This document shows positions 15,308 to 24,175 of a stretch of 64,000 nucleotides of DNA, piece after piece (the stretch's first letter is position 1; the number at the start of each line of letters is the position of its first letter). Source of the DNA: Paenibacillus sp. Soil787. Lineage in GTDB: Bacteria > Bacillota > Bacilli > Paenibacillales > NBRC-103111. The DNA lies in assembly GCF_001429545.1 (NCBI RefSeq), contig NZ_LMSP01000045.1, forward strand, positions 221,772-285,771. Reading direction: 5' to 3'. The notes beneath the pieces are model-generated. The model saw only the letters and a program-made list of their open reading frames with translations. It was not told where the DNA came from and did not search any database. The position numbers and the translations under genes are program-made.

Positions 15308-16339
15308 ATGAAAAAAATGATAAAAAATTCTCGTATTCGAAAAGTAATGATACCCGTTCTTTTGATCACAGGGCTATTTGTAGGAGCAGCGTCTGTGTAT
15401 GCAGCTTATCTATATAACAAGTTGAACCAAACTTTGGATCATATTGCTGCGCCTGAAACCACCAAAGCATCAAACTTAAATGGCGAAAGCTATGTTCCTG
15501 TTACGCAAGCAGCTAACCCCATTGAGAAGCCGCTAACTTTCCTTCTGACGGCAATAGATGAACGAGAAGGCAATGAGGGATCGCTGAATACGGATGTCAT
15601 GATGCTGTTCCGTATTAATCCGCAAACGCATCAAGGTACGGTGGTATCCATTCCAAGGGATCTGGAGATTGAAGCAGATAAGTCAGGATTAGACGGATCT
15701 CATAAAGCGAATTATTTCTATGCTTATTATTACAATAAAAATAAAGAAACGGCCCTTCATGAAACCAAAAGACTGTTCAGTGATGTTTATCAAGTGCCAA
15801 TTGACTATATGGCCGTTATTAATTTTGAAGGCTTTCGGAAGCTCATCGATCAATTAGGGGGAATGACCGTCGAAGTTGATATGGATATGCGCTATCAGGA
15901 TGCAAGTGACGGAACGGATATTCATCTGAACAAAGGAAAACAGCAGTTGAATGGCAAACAAGTGTTAGACTTTATCCGTTACCGGAAATCCAATTTAGGC
16001 ACGGCAGAATCCTCGGATATGGAGCGGAATCAAAGAGAACAGCAAGTACTTAATCAGTTACTAGATAAGTTAACCACATTGAATGGTTTGACCGCTTGGG
16101 GAAGTGTGCTTGATATCATTGGAGGAACCGTTAAAACGGATATTCCAGCCGATCAGCTTCGTACATTGACGAAATCCTACCGTGACTTGAAACCGGCAAC
16201 CGTAAACTACATCCAATTAAAAGGCGAATGGGAGAGCCCCTATCTGGTTGTGAAACAGCAAGATCTAGAGGAAGCGCTCGACGCTTTGCGTGGTCAACAA
16301 TCAGGCGAGCAGATTGACAGTAAGAAAAGGACGGATTAA
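15308..16339 (+). CDS. LCP (LytR-CpsA-Psr) family cell-wall glycopolymer transferase
   Basis: Transfers lipid-linked glycopolymers to peptidoglycan outside the membrane. The 343 residues begin with a short basic cytoplasmic tail and one transmembrane helix (about 14-36). The LCP domain shows the expected aspartate and arginines: DVMMLFRINP, SIPRDLEIE, and the C-terminal FIRYRKS followed by D-x-x-R-x-x-R-Q (SDMERNQREQQ). ATAAGGAGACAACG supports the ATG. It is an insertion relative to the B. subtilis ypiB-ypiF order. The attached polymer cannot be told from sequence. Confidence 0.9.
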   Translation: MKKMIKNSRIRKVMIPVLLITGLFVGAASVYAAYLYNKLNQTLDHIAAPETTKASNLNGESYVPVTQAANPIEKPLTFLLTAIDEREGNEGSLNTDVMMLFRINPQTHQGTVVSIPRDLEIEADKSGLDGSHKANYFYAYYYNKNKETALHETKRLFSDVYQVPIDYMAVINFEGFRKLIDQLGGMTVEVDMDMRYQDASDGTDIHLNKGKQQLNGKQVLDFIRYRKSNLGTAESSDMERNQREQQVLNQLLDKLTTLNGLTAWGSVLDIIGGTVKTDIPADQLRTLTKSYRDLKPATVNYIQLKGEWESPYLVVKQQDLEEALDALRGQQSGEQIDSKKRTD

Positions 16340-16409
16340 AGTACAAGATGAGCTTCACGATCTTACATAGCAAGCGTAAATTTGGCAAACGATAGGGGAG
16401 GACAACTCG

Positions 16410-16841
16410 TTGAAGTTTAATGATATCTCAGCACAAGATTGGCCAGAATTGAAACCGTATTTGGACACCTGTTTACTCCCATTGACGGGGTTGACGGGGT
16501 TTGAAGATCCAGCACAAGTGACACTCGCGTTAGAACATCTTCGAGATGCTCTGGAAACAATTGAAATTCCATATAAGGGAAGAGTAGTAACATATCCAGC
16601 GCTGCACTACATAACGGGTACGGATATGAGAGAACAGTTGAACACCATCTCACTTCATTTAAAAAGAATGGGGTTCCGTTATGTTATCGGTCTTACCATA
16701 CATACAGAAGCAGCTCTTTGGAAGGATGAGCAAACGGATTTGCTGATTGTTGTCGATATGAAGCAGTGGACGAGCCAATCGGAACTAATCAAATCAAGCA
16801 TTTCCAAACAAGTACAAGATCTATGGCAGCTGAACGATTAA
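16410..16841 (+). CDS. ypiF: YpiF-like protein (DUF2487)
   Basis: The 143-residue soluble protein of unknown function matches the B. subtilis YpiF position directly upstream of qcrABC and the DUF2487 family in length and start. TTG start at 16410, seven bases after GGGGAGG; the N-terminus MKFNDISAQDWPEL is typical of the family. Nothing in the sequence points to catalysis. The following 280 bases hold the qcr promoter. Confidence 0.8.
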   Translation: MKFNDISAQDWPELKPYLDTCLLPLTGLTGFEDPAQVTLALEHLRDALETIEIPYKGRVVTYPALHYITGTDMREQLNTISLHLKRMGFRYVIGLTIHTEAALWKDEQTDLLIVVDMKQWTSQSELIKSSISKQVQDLWQLND

Positions 16842-16989
16842 CTTTAAACGGATAAGCGTATTAATGGAAAAAAAGTTGTGCAGGATAAGGGGAGAAATTA
16901 ATTTCTATAGCTTCCAAAAAGTTGTGACAATTTCGTTAAAATTTGTCCAATGGCCGAGTTTTCAACCGATGAAAAGGAGTTATGGATTC

Positions 16990-17018
16990 TTGACGACCTA
17001 GTAGACGTAGGCTATTAT
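16990..17018 (+). promoter_or_regulatory. qcr operon promoter
   Basis: TTGACG at 16990-16995, 17-base spacer, TATTAT at 17013-17018. It lies about 107 bases before the qcrA start. A good sigma A match; upstream regulatory sites (ResD, CcpA in B. subtilis) could not be assigned. Confidence 0.65.
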
Positions 17019-17124
17019 TAGTAATGTCCTAGTTATGTAGTGTAATGTCGAACGACACGTGATAGAGGTAACTGACGTCCGAGAGGGTTCGGACTTCGGC
17101 CAATGTAGGAGGGTAGACCTGAGA

Positions 17125-17670
17125 ATGAGTGATCATAACAATCACAAAGAAGAACAGCATGGGAAGAAACCCGGGACCAAACGCGAAATGTCTCGTCGAC
17201 AATTTCTTTCTTACACCCTTGGTGGCGCTGGAGGATTCATGGGAGCCGGTATTATTATACCGATGATACGGTTTGCTATTGATCCTGTCCTTCAAAAGAA
17301 GAGTGCTGCAGATTGGGTTAAAGTTGTCGAAGAAAGTAAAATTACAAATGTTCCACAAGCGTTTACGTTTCAAATTCATCAGGTAGATGGCTGGTACGAA
17401 AGCGATGCTGAACTGGTTGCATGGATTTCCAAAGACAGCGGCGGCAAGCTCTTTGCGTTGAATCCAACTTGTAAGCATCTCGGATGCACAGTCAACTGGA
17501 ACGATAATCCTGCTTACAAAAATCAGTATTTCTGTCCTTGTCACGGTGCTCACTATACGCAAGATGGTAAGAACCTTGCTGTAGCACCAAAGCCTTTGGA
17601 TGAGTACACGACCAAAGTAGAGAATGGTTTCGTTTATGTGGGACAACTACATGCTAACACAAGAGTATAA
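17125..17670 (+). CDS. qcrA: Menaquinol:cytochrome c reductase Rieske iron-sulfur subunit
   Basis: Rieske subunit of the bc-type complex that moves electrons from menaquinol to cytochrome c. A twin-arginine-like start SRRQFLSYTLGG and a single hydrophobic helix (about 25-50) anchor it on the outer face. The [2Fe-2S] ligands are in CKHLGCTV and CPCHGAHY (two Cys-His pairs). ATG 17125 follows GGAGGG and gives 181 residues; an open in-frame extension back to 17059 lacks a ribosome site. It is the first of three qcr genes, with 17 bases to qcrB. Confidence 0.95.
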   Translation: MSDHNNHKEEQHGKKPGTKREMSRRQFLSYTLGGAGGFMGAGIIIPMIRFAIDPVLQKKSAADWVKVVEESKITNVPQAFTFQIHQVDGWYESDAELVAWISKDSGGKLFALNPTCKHLGCTVNWNDNPAYKNQYFCPCHGAHYTQDGKNLAVAPKPLDEYTTKVENGFVYVGQLHANTRV

Positions 17671-17687
17671 GGAGGCGTCAGCATCAG

Positions 17688-18359
17688 ATGTTTAAAAACG
17701 TATACAACTGGATTGACGAACGTCTTGATATTACGCCAATGTGGAGGGATGTAGCAGACCACGAGGTTCCAGAGCACGTAAACCCTGCTCATCATTTTTC
17801 CGCTTTCGTATATTGCTTCGGCGGATTGACGTTTTTCATTACAGTCATTCAAATTTTGTCAGGTATGTTCTTAACTATGTACTATACACCTGATATTATC
17901 AACGCGTATGCCAGCGTTGACTATTTACAACATAAAGTGGCTTTCGGTGTTATTGTCAGAGGTATGCACCACTGGGGAGCCAGCTTAGTTATCGTCATGA
18001 TGTTCTTACATACCCTGCGCGTGTTCTTCACAGGCTCTTATAAAGCACCCCGTGAAATGAACTGGGTTGTAGGCATGTTGATTTTCTTCGTTATGTTAGG
18101 TCTTGGTTTTACCGGATACCTGCTACCATGGGATAACAAAGCGTATTTCGCAACACAAGTAGGTATGAAGATTGCAGCATCTGTACCGTTCGCGGGACCT
18201 TATATTGAAACATTGCTGCAAGGTGGAAGCATTGTTGGCGCTCAAACATTGACTCGTTTCTTTGCCATCCACGTATTCTTCCTGCCGGGCGTTCTGCTAG
18301 CTTTGCTTGCTGGACATTTCTTCATGATTCGCAAACAAGGTATTTCCGGACCGCTATAA
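17688..18359 (+). CDS. qcrB: Menaquinol:cytochrome c reductase cytochrome b subunit
   Basis: Cytochrome b6-type subunit with four transmembrane helices in 223 residues. The haem-b histidines sit in RGMHHWGASLVIVMMFLHTLRVF (helix B) and in FAIHVFFLPG plus LLAGHFFMIR (helix D). ATAAGGAGGCG precedes the ATG. As in Bacillus, the subunit IV helices are on the separate qcrC, making a split b6f-like arrangement. Confidence 0.96.
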   Translation: MFKNVYNWIDERLDITPMWRDVADHEVPEHVNPAHHFSAFVYCFGGLTFFITVIQILSGMFLTMYYTPDIINAYASVDYLQHKVAFGVIVRGMHHWGASLVIVMMFLHTLRVFFTGSYKAPREMNWVVGMLIFFVMLGLGFTGYLLPWDNKAYFATQVGMKIAASVPFAGPYIETLLQGGSIVGAQTLTRFFAIHVFFLPGVLLALLAGHFFMIRKQGISGPL

Positions 18360-18379
18360 TTGAAGGAGGGGCAAATAGC

Positions 18380-19270
18380 GTGGCGCATGGTCATAAGTCT
18401 GACGAAAAAATCGTTTATGTGGGAGATTCCCGCGTAATAAAGAAAACAGAAGAGCAGCGACTGATTCCTAAAGATTATTCTGCATATCCGGGGAAATCAG
18501 AAGCGTTCATACCAAACTTCTTGTTGAAAGAATGGATGGTTGGTGTAGTCGTATTGGTCGGTATGCTAGTACTGGTCATGTCGGATCCAGCTCCGCTAGG
18601 ATATCCTGCGGATCCTAAGAACACAGCGTTCATCCCAATGCCGGATTGGTATTTCTTATTCATGTATCAATTATTGAAATACCCATATACATCAGGAGAC
18701 TACGTTGTTCTTGGTGCGGTTGTAGTACCTGGTTTACTGTTTGGCGGCTTGCTGCTTGCTCCTTTCTTGGACACAGGTAAAGAGCGTCGTTTCTACAGAA
18801 GACCGATCGCTTCAAGCTTGATGATTTTATCTCTTATCGCTTGTACGTATTTGACGTATACATCTTGGTCTCATTACCAAGTAGAATTGAAAGAGAAAAA
18901 CATCGTTCCAGAGCACATTAAGCGTGAGGAAGAGATGCACGCGAAAAAAGGCGCAGCTGGTGGCGGCGGTGCTACAAAGGAAACCAAGAAATCTGCAGCT
19001 ATCGTTGCAGCAGATGATCCTGGTGCAGAGATTTTCAAAAAAGCAACTTGCTTATCTTGTCATGGCGCTGGACTTAAAGGGATGCCGGCTTCTGGTGTAC
19101 CTCCCTTACTTGGTGTTGGTGATAAGCATTCCCAAGATGAGATTCTTGGTATTATCAAAAACGGTAAGGGTAACATGGGTAAACAATACCAAGCTAACAT
19201 TGATAAAGGCTTGTCTGATGCCGATATCACGAAGCTTGCGGAGTGGCTATCCAAACAAAAGGCCCAATAA
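18380..19270 (+). CDS. qcrC: Menaquinol:cytochrome c reductase subunit IV / cytochrome c fusion
   Basis: The 296-residue fusion has an N-terminal part with three hydrophobic helices corresponding to b6f subunit IV (PDWYFLFMYQLLKYP). It continues through a Lys/Gly-rich linker (about 190-205) to a C-terminal cytochrome c domain with the haem motif CLSCH near residue 222 and a distal methionine in NMGKQY. GTG start follows GAAGGAGGGG. The fusion is the Bacillus-type architecture. A terminator follows directly. Confidence 0.95.
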   Translation: MAHGHKSDEKIVYVGDSRVIKKTEEQRLIPKDYSAYPGKSEAFIPNFLLKEWMVGVVVLVGMLVLVMSDPAPLGYPADPKNTAFIPMPDWYFLFMYQLLKYPYTSGDYVVLGAVVVPGLLFGGLLLAPFLDTGKERRFYRRPIASSLMILSLIACTYLTYTSWSHYQVELKEKNIVPEHIKREEEMHAKKGAAGGGGATKETKKSAAIVAADDPGAEIFKKATCLSCHGAGLKGMPASGVPPLLGVGDKHSQDEILGIIKNGKGNMGKQYQANIDKGLSDADITKLAEWLSKQKAQ

Positions 19271-19278
19271 AATAGGAA

Positions 19279-19309
19279 AACCTGATCGCGAGAGCGGTCA
19301 GGTTTTTTT
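19279..19309 (+). terminator. Terminator after qcrABC
   Basis: AACCTGATCGC (19279-19289), loop GAGA, GCGGTCAGGTT (19294-19304), then T run. Confidence 0.92.
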
Positions 19310-19339
19310 AGATAAGTTGACACAAGAGGAGGAGCTTAC

Positions 19340-20002
19340 TTGCAGCAAGGGTTGTCCGTTTCCTATTTTTGGAGCAAGGATTTTCTGCTCAGCAAAAAGA
19401 TGTTGTGGGCGTTTTTTATTTCAAACCTTTTAGGTACCGTTTATGGCTATGAGTGGTACTGGGAACAAATGGTCGATACGATTGCTAATTACCCTGTTTG
19501 GTACGTATTTTTCGTTCCAGACAGCCCAACAGCCAGCTTGTTTTTCACACTATCAATTGGCTTCCTGCTTTTAGACCGTTCTTTGGATCAGCAACCTGGT
19601 AAGCTCTATCGAGCTATTCGCGGGTTTGTTGAAGTGTTTGCACTGATTACTTCATTTAAATATGGAATCTGGGCGGTTGCCATGATTTGGACAGGTGCCT
19701 GGCAGGGAGTTCCCGTAGGTTGGGATGGTTGGATGTTGACAGGATCCCATTTGGCAATGGCTGTGGAAGCGCTGCTATTTGTTCGATGGAATACCTATAA
19801 GCTTACCGCAATCGTACTTGTGGCAGTGTGGACGTTCTGGAACGATTTCATGGATTATGAAAGAGGTGTTTTTCCAAGATTACCTGATGTACTTGTGGAC
19901 AATTATTTAAGTAACATCGAGTGGTTCACAGTGGGGTTAAGTGTGACAGCTATTTTGATAGCAATCGTATGCCTGCTTTTCCGCAAGAAAAGAAGTACAT
20001 AA
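19340..20002 (+). CDS. ypjA: Membrane protein YpjA (DUF1405)
   Basis: The 220-residue integral membrane protein has about six hydrophobic helices and no catalytic motif that can be recognised. It matches the DUF1405 family and the B. subtilis ypjA position behind qcrC. TTG start at 19340, behind AGAGGAGGAG. The qcr terminator lies 30 bases upstream, so some read-through or a promoter inside it must supply expression. Function unknown. Confidence 0.85.
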   Translation: MQQGLSVSYFWSKDFLLSKKMLWAFFISNLLGTVYGYEWYWEQMVDTIANYPVWYVFFVPDSPTASLFFTLSIGFLLLDRSLDQQPGKLYRAIRGFVEVFALITSFKYGIWAVAMIWTGAWQGVPVGWDGWMLTGSHLAMAVEALLFVRWNTYKLTAIVLVAVWTFWNDFMDYERGVFPRLPDVLVDNYLSNIEWFTVGLSVTAILIAIVCLLFRKKRST

Positions 20003-20068
20003 CTGAATAGCAGCTGGTCTAAATTGGGACAAACCTCCATATGATGATGGTGAAGGAGGGGATGTCCC

Positions 20069-20947
20069 ATGTTTAATTATTCCGGTATGAAATGGTTAAC
20101 AACCACACTTCTGCTGGCAGTTGTTATAAGTATAAGCTCAGCTTGCGGAGTTAGCACGAGTACAAACGGACAAGCCGCTAAGTTAATAGATCCTGAACAA
20201 GTAGAGCGGATAGCTTTTTTGAACCAAATTGCCGATGAAATGTACAAACAAACCATGGATGGACAAGTACCAGAAGCAAGAAATAAACTGATGCAAATGT
20301 CTGATCAGATACCCAAGATTCATTTCGAGGGGATTACATCTGTAGAGGGGTTAAATGCTTTAACGGAGACGATTACACAAGCGAAAAGGGTCTATAATGC
20401 CGCAGCTTATTCACCAGAAGAAGGGCAGATCGCTGTCGCCAAAATCCGTCTCGCTACGGATGCGCTAACGCATAAGAACCAGCCTATGTGGCTGCAATAC
20501 CATAAAGTGCTGCAAAATGATACAAATATCCTAAATGAGGCCGTAAAAGCGAATAAACAGAAGGAGGCGTTGGCGAGTTTCGGCAAGCTGTCCCAACATA
20601 TTGCCATTATTCATCCTTCCTTGCTGATTAGCCGAGATGCTTCTTCCGTCGAAAAGCTTGATTCGCTGCTCGCTTTCATCCGAACGAATTTGAATAGTCA
20701 GCCTATGTCGACGAGACAATTGGAATCAGGGCTTGACCATTTAAATCAAGTTTTGGATGAGTTGTTTCTGAAGCACAAGGATGCGATCGCTTTCGTGCCA
20801 ATTACGGACCCTAGACAGCCAATCATCTGGTCGTTAGGCATTGGTCTCATTATTGTCAGTGTGCTTTCCTTTGTAGGATGGCGAATGTATCAATCAGGAC
20901 GCAACATTGTACATGTTAAGCATACAAAAGAAGGCGAAAATAGGTGA
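20069..20947 (+). CDS. ypjB: Sporulation protein YpjB family
   Basis: The 292-residue protein has an N-terminal signal segment (about 8-27) ending SSAC, which could be a lipobox, a helical extracytoplasmic domain, and a C-terminal transmembrane helix (about 250-272) with a basic cytoplasmic tail. Position and architecture match ypjB of B. subtilis, a gene of the sporulation set. GAAGGAGGGGATG precedes the ATG. It is closed by a bidirectional terminator shared with the reversed ypjC. Confidence 0.85.
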   Translation: MFNYSGMKWLTTTLLLAVVISISSACGVSTSTNGQAAKLIDPEQVERIAFLNQIADEMYKQTMDGQVPEARNKLMQMSDQIPKIHFEGITSVEGLNALTETITQAKRVYNAAAYSPEEGQIAVAKIRLATDALTHKNQPMWLQYHKVLQNDTNILNEAVKANKQKEALASFGKLSQHIAIIHPSLLISRDASSVEKLDSLLAFIRTNLNSQPMSTRQLESGLDHLNQVLDELFLKHKDAIAFVPITDPRQPIIWSLGIGLIIVSVLSFVGWRMYQSGRNIVHVKHTKEGENR

Positions 20948-20952
20948 AACAT

Positions 20953-20997
20953 AAAAGTGGGTTGAGCAAGCTAATATAGCTGCTCAACCCACTTTTT
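20953..20997. terminator. Bidirectional terminator between ypjB and ypjC
   Basis: AAAAGTGGGTTGAGCA (20953-20968) and TGCTCAACCCACTTTTT (20981-20997) form a 16-pair stem with A and T runs at its ends, so it can stop both convergent genes. Confidence 0.93.
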
Positions 20998-21000
20998 GCG

Positions 21001-21873
21001 CTACTGTTTTTTGAATCCTTCCCCAATAACATCATGTATTTCACCAATAATGATGAATGCCCTAGGATCCATGGCATGAATAAGCTCGCGAAGCCTTCTC
21101 GTTTCGTGACGGTAGACGACACAATACACAACTTCCTTATTGTTGCCGGAGTAAGCTCCTCTAGCTGGGAATAAAGTCACTCCTCTGTCTAATTCCGTCG
21201 TGATGGCTTGTGCTAATTGACTTGCTTGATCGCTAATAATGGTAAATACTTTGGCGGCGTATGCGCCCTCGGAAATATAATCGATGAGACGAGAACTTAC
21301 GAAGACGGCAACAAGTGAATATAAGACCTTCTCTTTTGGTAAATAAATTAACGAAGAGCCAATGACGATAACGTCAATAATGAGGATGACTTGGCCGACA
21401 CTCCATCCTCTCTTCTTATTGCCGATATGTGCCAAGATATCAGAGCCGCCTGTTGTACCTCCGAAACGGAAGACAAGTCCGAGTCCAGCCCCGAGTGTGA
21501 TACCCGCATATAGAGTCGCTAGAAAGTAATCCTGTGTGGTGTGAAAAGGGATCAGCCATTCTTTTCGAATGAGCAGCTCCATGATCCATAGAAAGAAAGA
21601 CAACGAGACGACGCCGAAGATGGTGTATAGCATCTGTCCTCTTCCGAAATTTTTCCATCCGAGATAAAACAGAGGAATATTAATCAGCAAGGTAGATAGG
21701 GAAGGGGGTACATTTAGTACGTATTTGAGCAGCAAGGAAATACCTGTAACCCCGCCCTCCATTAGCTCATTGGAAATAACAAAATAGTGCAAACCAAACG
21801 CATAAATAGCCGTGCCGATCATAATTGCAACAACATTCGTAAATCGATCAGCAAATCGTTCTTTAAATCTCAT
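21001..21873 (-). CDS. ypjC: YitT-family membrane protein
   Basis: The 290-residue protein has about five N-terminal transmembrane helices (the YitT domain) followed by a soluble C-terminal DUF2179 domain (about 215-290, containing GVTLFPARGAYSGNNKEV). The B. subtilis homologue at this place is ypjC. The start at 21873 is chosen because GGAGGAACAG lies just upstream; a longer open frame to 22017 lacks a site. It is transcribed against its neighbours. The transported or sensed molecule is unknown. Confidence 0.88.
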   Translation of the reverse strand: MRFKERFADRFTNVVAIMIGTAIYAFGLHYFVISNELMEGGVTGISLLLKYVLNVPPSLSTLLINIPLFYLGWKNFGRGQMLYTIFGVVSLSFFLWIMELLIRKEWLIPFHTTQDYFLATLYAGITLGAGLGLVFRFGGTTGGSDILAHIGNKKRGWSVGQVILIIDVIVIGSSLIYLPKEKVLYSLVAVFVSSRLIDYISEGAYAAKVFTIISDQASQLAQAITTELDRGVTLFPARGAYSGNNKEVVYCVVYRHETRRLRELIHAMDPRAFIIIGEIHDVIGEGFKKQ

Positions 21874-21913
21874 TCCTGTTCCTCCAAATACTTGATGGTT
21901 TTGCCAAAAAAAT

Positions 21914-21942
21914 TTGTCAACTTTTCTTCTATAGTTTAACAT
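21914..21942 (+). promoter_or_regulatory. Possible promoter of the ypjD-TPR-dapB run
   Basis: TTGTCA at 21914-21919, 17-base spacer, TAACAT at 21937-21942. A forward promoter is required here because ypjC upstream is reversed. Confidence 0.45.
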
Positions 21943-21984
21943 AGTAATGATAGCTCGGTGAAGATGATGGAAAGAAGGGTGAAC

Positions 21985-22323
21985 ATGTCCGAACGTACTC
22001 TTAAAGATATACAACAAGAGGTTGACACTTATATTTCCCAGTTTAAGGAAGGATATTTCAGTCCTTTAGCTATGCTGGCCAGAATGTCAGAAGAAGTTGG
22101 CGAATTAGCCCGAGAAGTGAATCACACATATGGTGAAAAGCCTAAAAAAAGCACGGAAGATGACAATTCAATTGAGCTCGAACTCGGTGATATTCTATTC
22201 ATAACCATCTGTTTCGCGAACTCTTTGGGCATTGATTTAACGGAAGCGCACGATAAAATCATGCATAAATTCAACACGCGGGACGCGGGTCGATGGACCA
22301 AAATTAACACCGAAACTACATAA
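21985..22323 (+). CDS. ypjD: MazG-like nucleotide pyrophosphohydrolase YpjD
   Basis: The 112-residue MazG-superfamily protein is expected to hydrolyse non-canonical or surplus NTPs. The metal-binding acids are in the MSEEVGELAREVNH and ELELGDILF helices, giving E-x-x-E and E-x-x-D. Sequence and length closely match B. subtilis YpjD. ATG 21985 lies five bases behind AAGAAGGGTGA; upstream in-frame starts lack a site. It leads a forward run to cca. Confidence 0.92.
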   Translation: MSERTLKDIQQEVDTYISQFKEGYFSPLAMLARMSEEVGELAREVNHTYGEKPKKSTEDDNSIELELGDILFITICFANSLGIDLTEAHDKIMHKFNTRDAGRWTKINTETT

Positions 22324-22387
22324 GCTTCATAAACTATACCATCCCCAATAACGGGAGACTCGATTTCGGGTAGAGGAGGATGGGCAG

Positions 22388-22891
22388 ATGAATGGAGAAA
22401 CTCAAATACAGAAAGCGTACGAATCCATACTTGGTCATGATTTTGAAAAAGCCATTGAATGGTTTGAAAAAGCGATAGCTGAAGAACCAAACAATGCTGC
22501 CTATCACTACAAGCTATCGATTACTTTTGCAAGAAGTAACAAATTGTCTAAAGCCATTGAGCATGCTTCTAGGGCTGTAGAGCTGGTTAAAGATAAAGAA
22601 GCTTATCGTTATCATCTGCAAGTACTGCATGCAAGAGAATTAGTTGAAAAAGCACAAAAACAGCTAAGCGCCCAGACTGAGCATGCGGAACGTGCGATTT
22701 TCTTACTTAAAGAAGCGATTACTCTTGATCCTCTGGCTATTGAAGCGTATCTTATTCTAGGAGAGGCATTTGCTTTTCGTAAGGATTATGGGAGAGCCTA
22801 TCAAACCGTTATGGAAGCGGTTCGGTTAGAACCTCATCATGAAATTGCGGAACAGCATGCGGCGCTCTATCGACAAAAGATGAAATCATAG
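22388..22891 (+). CDS. Tetratricopeptide repeat protein
   Basis: The 167-residue soluble protein is made of TPR helices: a repeat at about 12-45 (GHDFEKAIEWFEKAIAEEPN), a second at about 46-80 (SKAIEHASRAVEL), and C-terminal repeats at about 95-150 (LLKEAITLDPLAIEAYL, RAYQTVMEAVRLEPH). GTAGAGGAGGATGGGCAG supports the ATG. It is an insertion between ypjD and dapB relative to B. subtilis. TPRs bind protein partners; none can be named. Confidence 0.82.
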   Translation: MNGETQIQKAYESILGHDFEKAIEWFEKAIAEEPNNAAYHYKLSITFARSNKLSKAIEHASRAVELVKDKEAYRYHLQVLHARELVEKAQKQLSAQTEHAERAIFLLKEAITLDPLAIEAYLILGEAFAFRKDYGRAYQTVMEAVRLEPHHEIAEQHAALYRQKMKS

Positions 22892-22924
22892 GCTTGAAAC
22901 ATACAAAAAGGAGATATTCTCAAC

Positions 22925-23728
22925 ATGGATCATACAATTCGGGTAGCCGTTATTGGTGCAAGTGGAAGAATGGGGCGAGAGGTCGTGAAGACCGTGCTCA
23001 CAGAGTCCGATATGGAGTTGGTGGCGGGGGTTAGCCGCTCCTCTGGCCCAATTGATTTGGGAAGGATGGTAGGATTTGAAGAATGTGGGGTTCAAATGAG
23101 CAATGATTTGGAGCAGGCTCTCACAGAATCCAGGCCAGACGTTTTGGTAGATTTTACAGGACCGCAAACAGCGGTTTCACATACAAACTTGGCTATTCGC
23201 CTAGGAATTCGCCCAGTAATGGGAACCACAGGATTTACGCCGCAAGCTATTGCTGAATTGGACAAGCAGTGTCAAGAAAATGGAATTGGCGGAATCATAG
23301 CTCCGAATTTCTCAATAGGGGCTATCCTTATGATGAGATTTGCGGCTCAAGCGTCTAAATACTTCCCAAATCTCGAAATCATTGAGTACCACGGGGATCA
23401 AAAGCTGGATGCACCTTCAGGAACAGCAGTGAAAACCGCGGAACTTATCTCCGAAGTTAGAGGAGAGCTGCGTCAAGGTAATCCGAATGAAGAAGAAACA
23501 ATTGAAGGTTCACGCGGCGGGTATTACAATGGATTTAGAATACATAGCGTTCGACTGCCTGGAGTCTTTGCTCAGCAGGAAGTGATTATGGCAGAGCAGG
23601 GCCAAGCACTCAAAATTAGACATGACTCCTATGATCGTGCAGCCTATATGCCAGGCGTTGCGATTGCTGTACGTAAAGTAATGACATATAGCGGAATGAT
23701 ATATGGTTTCGAGCATTTTATAGATTAA
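22925..23728 (+). CDS. dapB: 4-hydroxy-tetrahydrodipicolinate reductase
   Basis: NAD(P)H-dependent step of the diaminopimelate/lysine pathway. The Rossmann motif GASGRMGREVV is at residues 12-22, GTTGFT in the middle, and the substrate site EYHGDQKLDAPSGTA, with the catalytic histidine-lysine pair, at about 155-170. AAAAAGGAGATATTC precedes the ATG. The product is 267 residues, the normal length. mgsA follows as in B. subtilis. Confidence 0.97.
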   Translation: MDHTIRVAVIGASGRMGREVVKTVLTESDMELVAGVSRSSGPIDLGRMVGFEECGVQMSNDLEQALTESRPDVLVDFTGPQTAVSHTNLAIRLGIRPVMGTTGFTPQAIAELDKQCQENGIGGIIAPNFSIGAILMMRFAAQASKYFPNLEIIEYHGDQKLDAPSGTAVKTAELISEVRGELRQGNPNEEETIEGSRGGYYNGFRIHSVRLPGVFAQQEVIMAEQGQALKIRHDSYDRAAYMPGVAIAVRKVMTYSGMIYGFEHFID

Positions 23729-23754
23729 AGAGCCCTAGGGGAGTGGAAGACAAG

Positions 23755-24174
23755 ATGTTAAAGATAGCGTTAATTGCCCATGATCGTAAAAAAGATGAAA
23801 TGGTGAACTTCATTACCGCGTATGAACATGTATTCGAAGGTCATAAGCTATATGGAACAGGTACAACAGCGCAGCGGATTATGGATGGCACGAAATTAGA
23901 CGTACATCGATTTATGTCGGGTCCACTTGGGGGAGACCAGCAAATTGGCGCATTGGTAGCACAAAATGAAATGGATTTTATTATCTTCCTTCGAGATCCA
24001 TTAATGGCTCAACCACATGAACCGGACATTATTGCTCTGCTCCGTCTATGTGATGTTCAAGGTATTCCTTGCGCTACGAATGTAGCAACAGCAGAGCTCC
24101 TCGTCAGAGCGCTTGATCGCGGTGATTTTGCTTGGAGAGAGTTAGTACATAAATATAAGCCAGGTATTGAATAA
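23755..24174 (+). CDS. mgsA: Methylglyoxal synthase
   Basis: Converts dihydroxyacetone phosphate to methylglyoxal plus phosphate, a bypass used under phosphate limitation. The 139 residues contain the family motifs IALIAHDRKK, YGTGTT, SGPLGGDQQIGA with the catalytic aspartate, and FLRDPLMAQPHEPD. Start ATG 23755 is preferred to GTG 23743, which lies in the ribosome site. It overlaps the region of the bshB1 start; the bacillithiol genes that follow belong to electrophile detoxification, a plausible functional link to methylglyoxal. Confidence 0.95.
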   Translation: MLKIALIAHDRKKDEMVNFITAYEHVFEGHKLYGTGTTAQRIMDGTKLDVHRFMSGPLGGDQQIGALVAQNEMDFIIFLRDPLMAQPHEPDIIALLRLCDVQGIPCATNVATAELLVRALDRGDFAWRELVHKYKPGIE

Positions 24175-24175
24175 G

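Noticed and set aside
16918..16955. TTGTGACAATTTCGTT upstream of qcrABC as a Rex operator
   Set aside because: Only the left half matches the TTGTGAA-n6-TTCACAA palindrome; the right half is missing.
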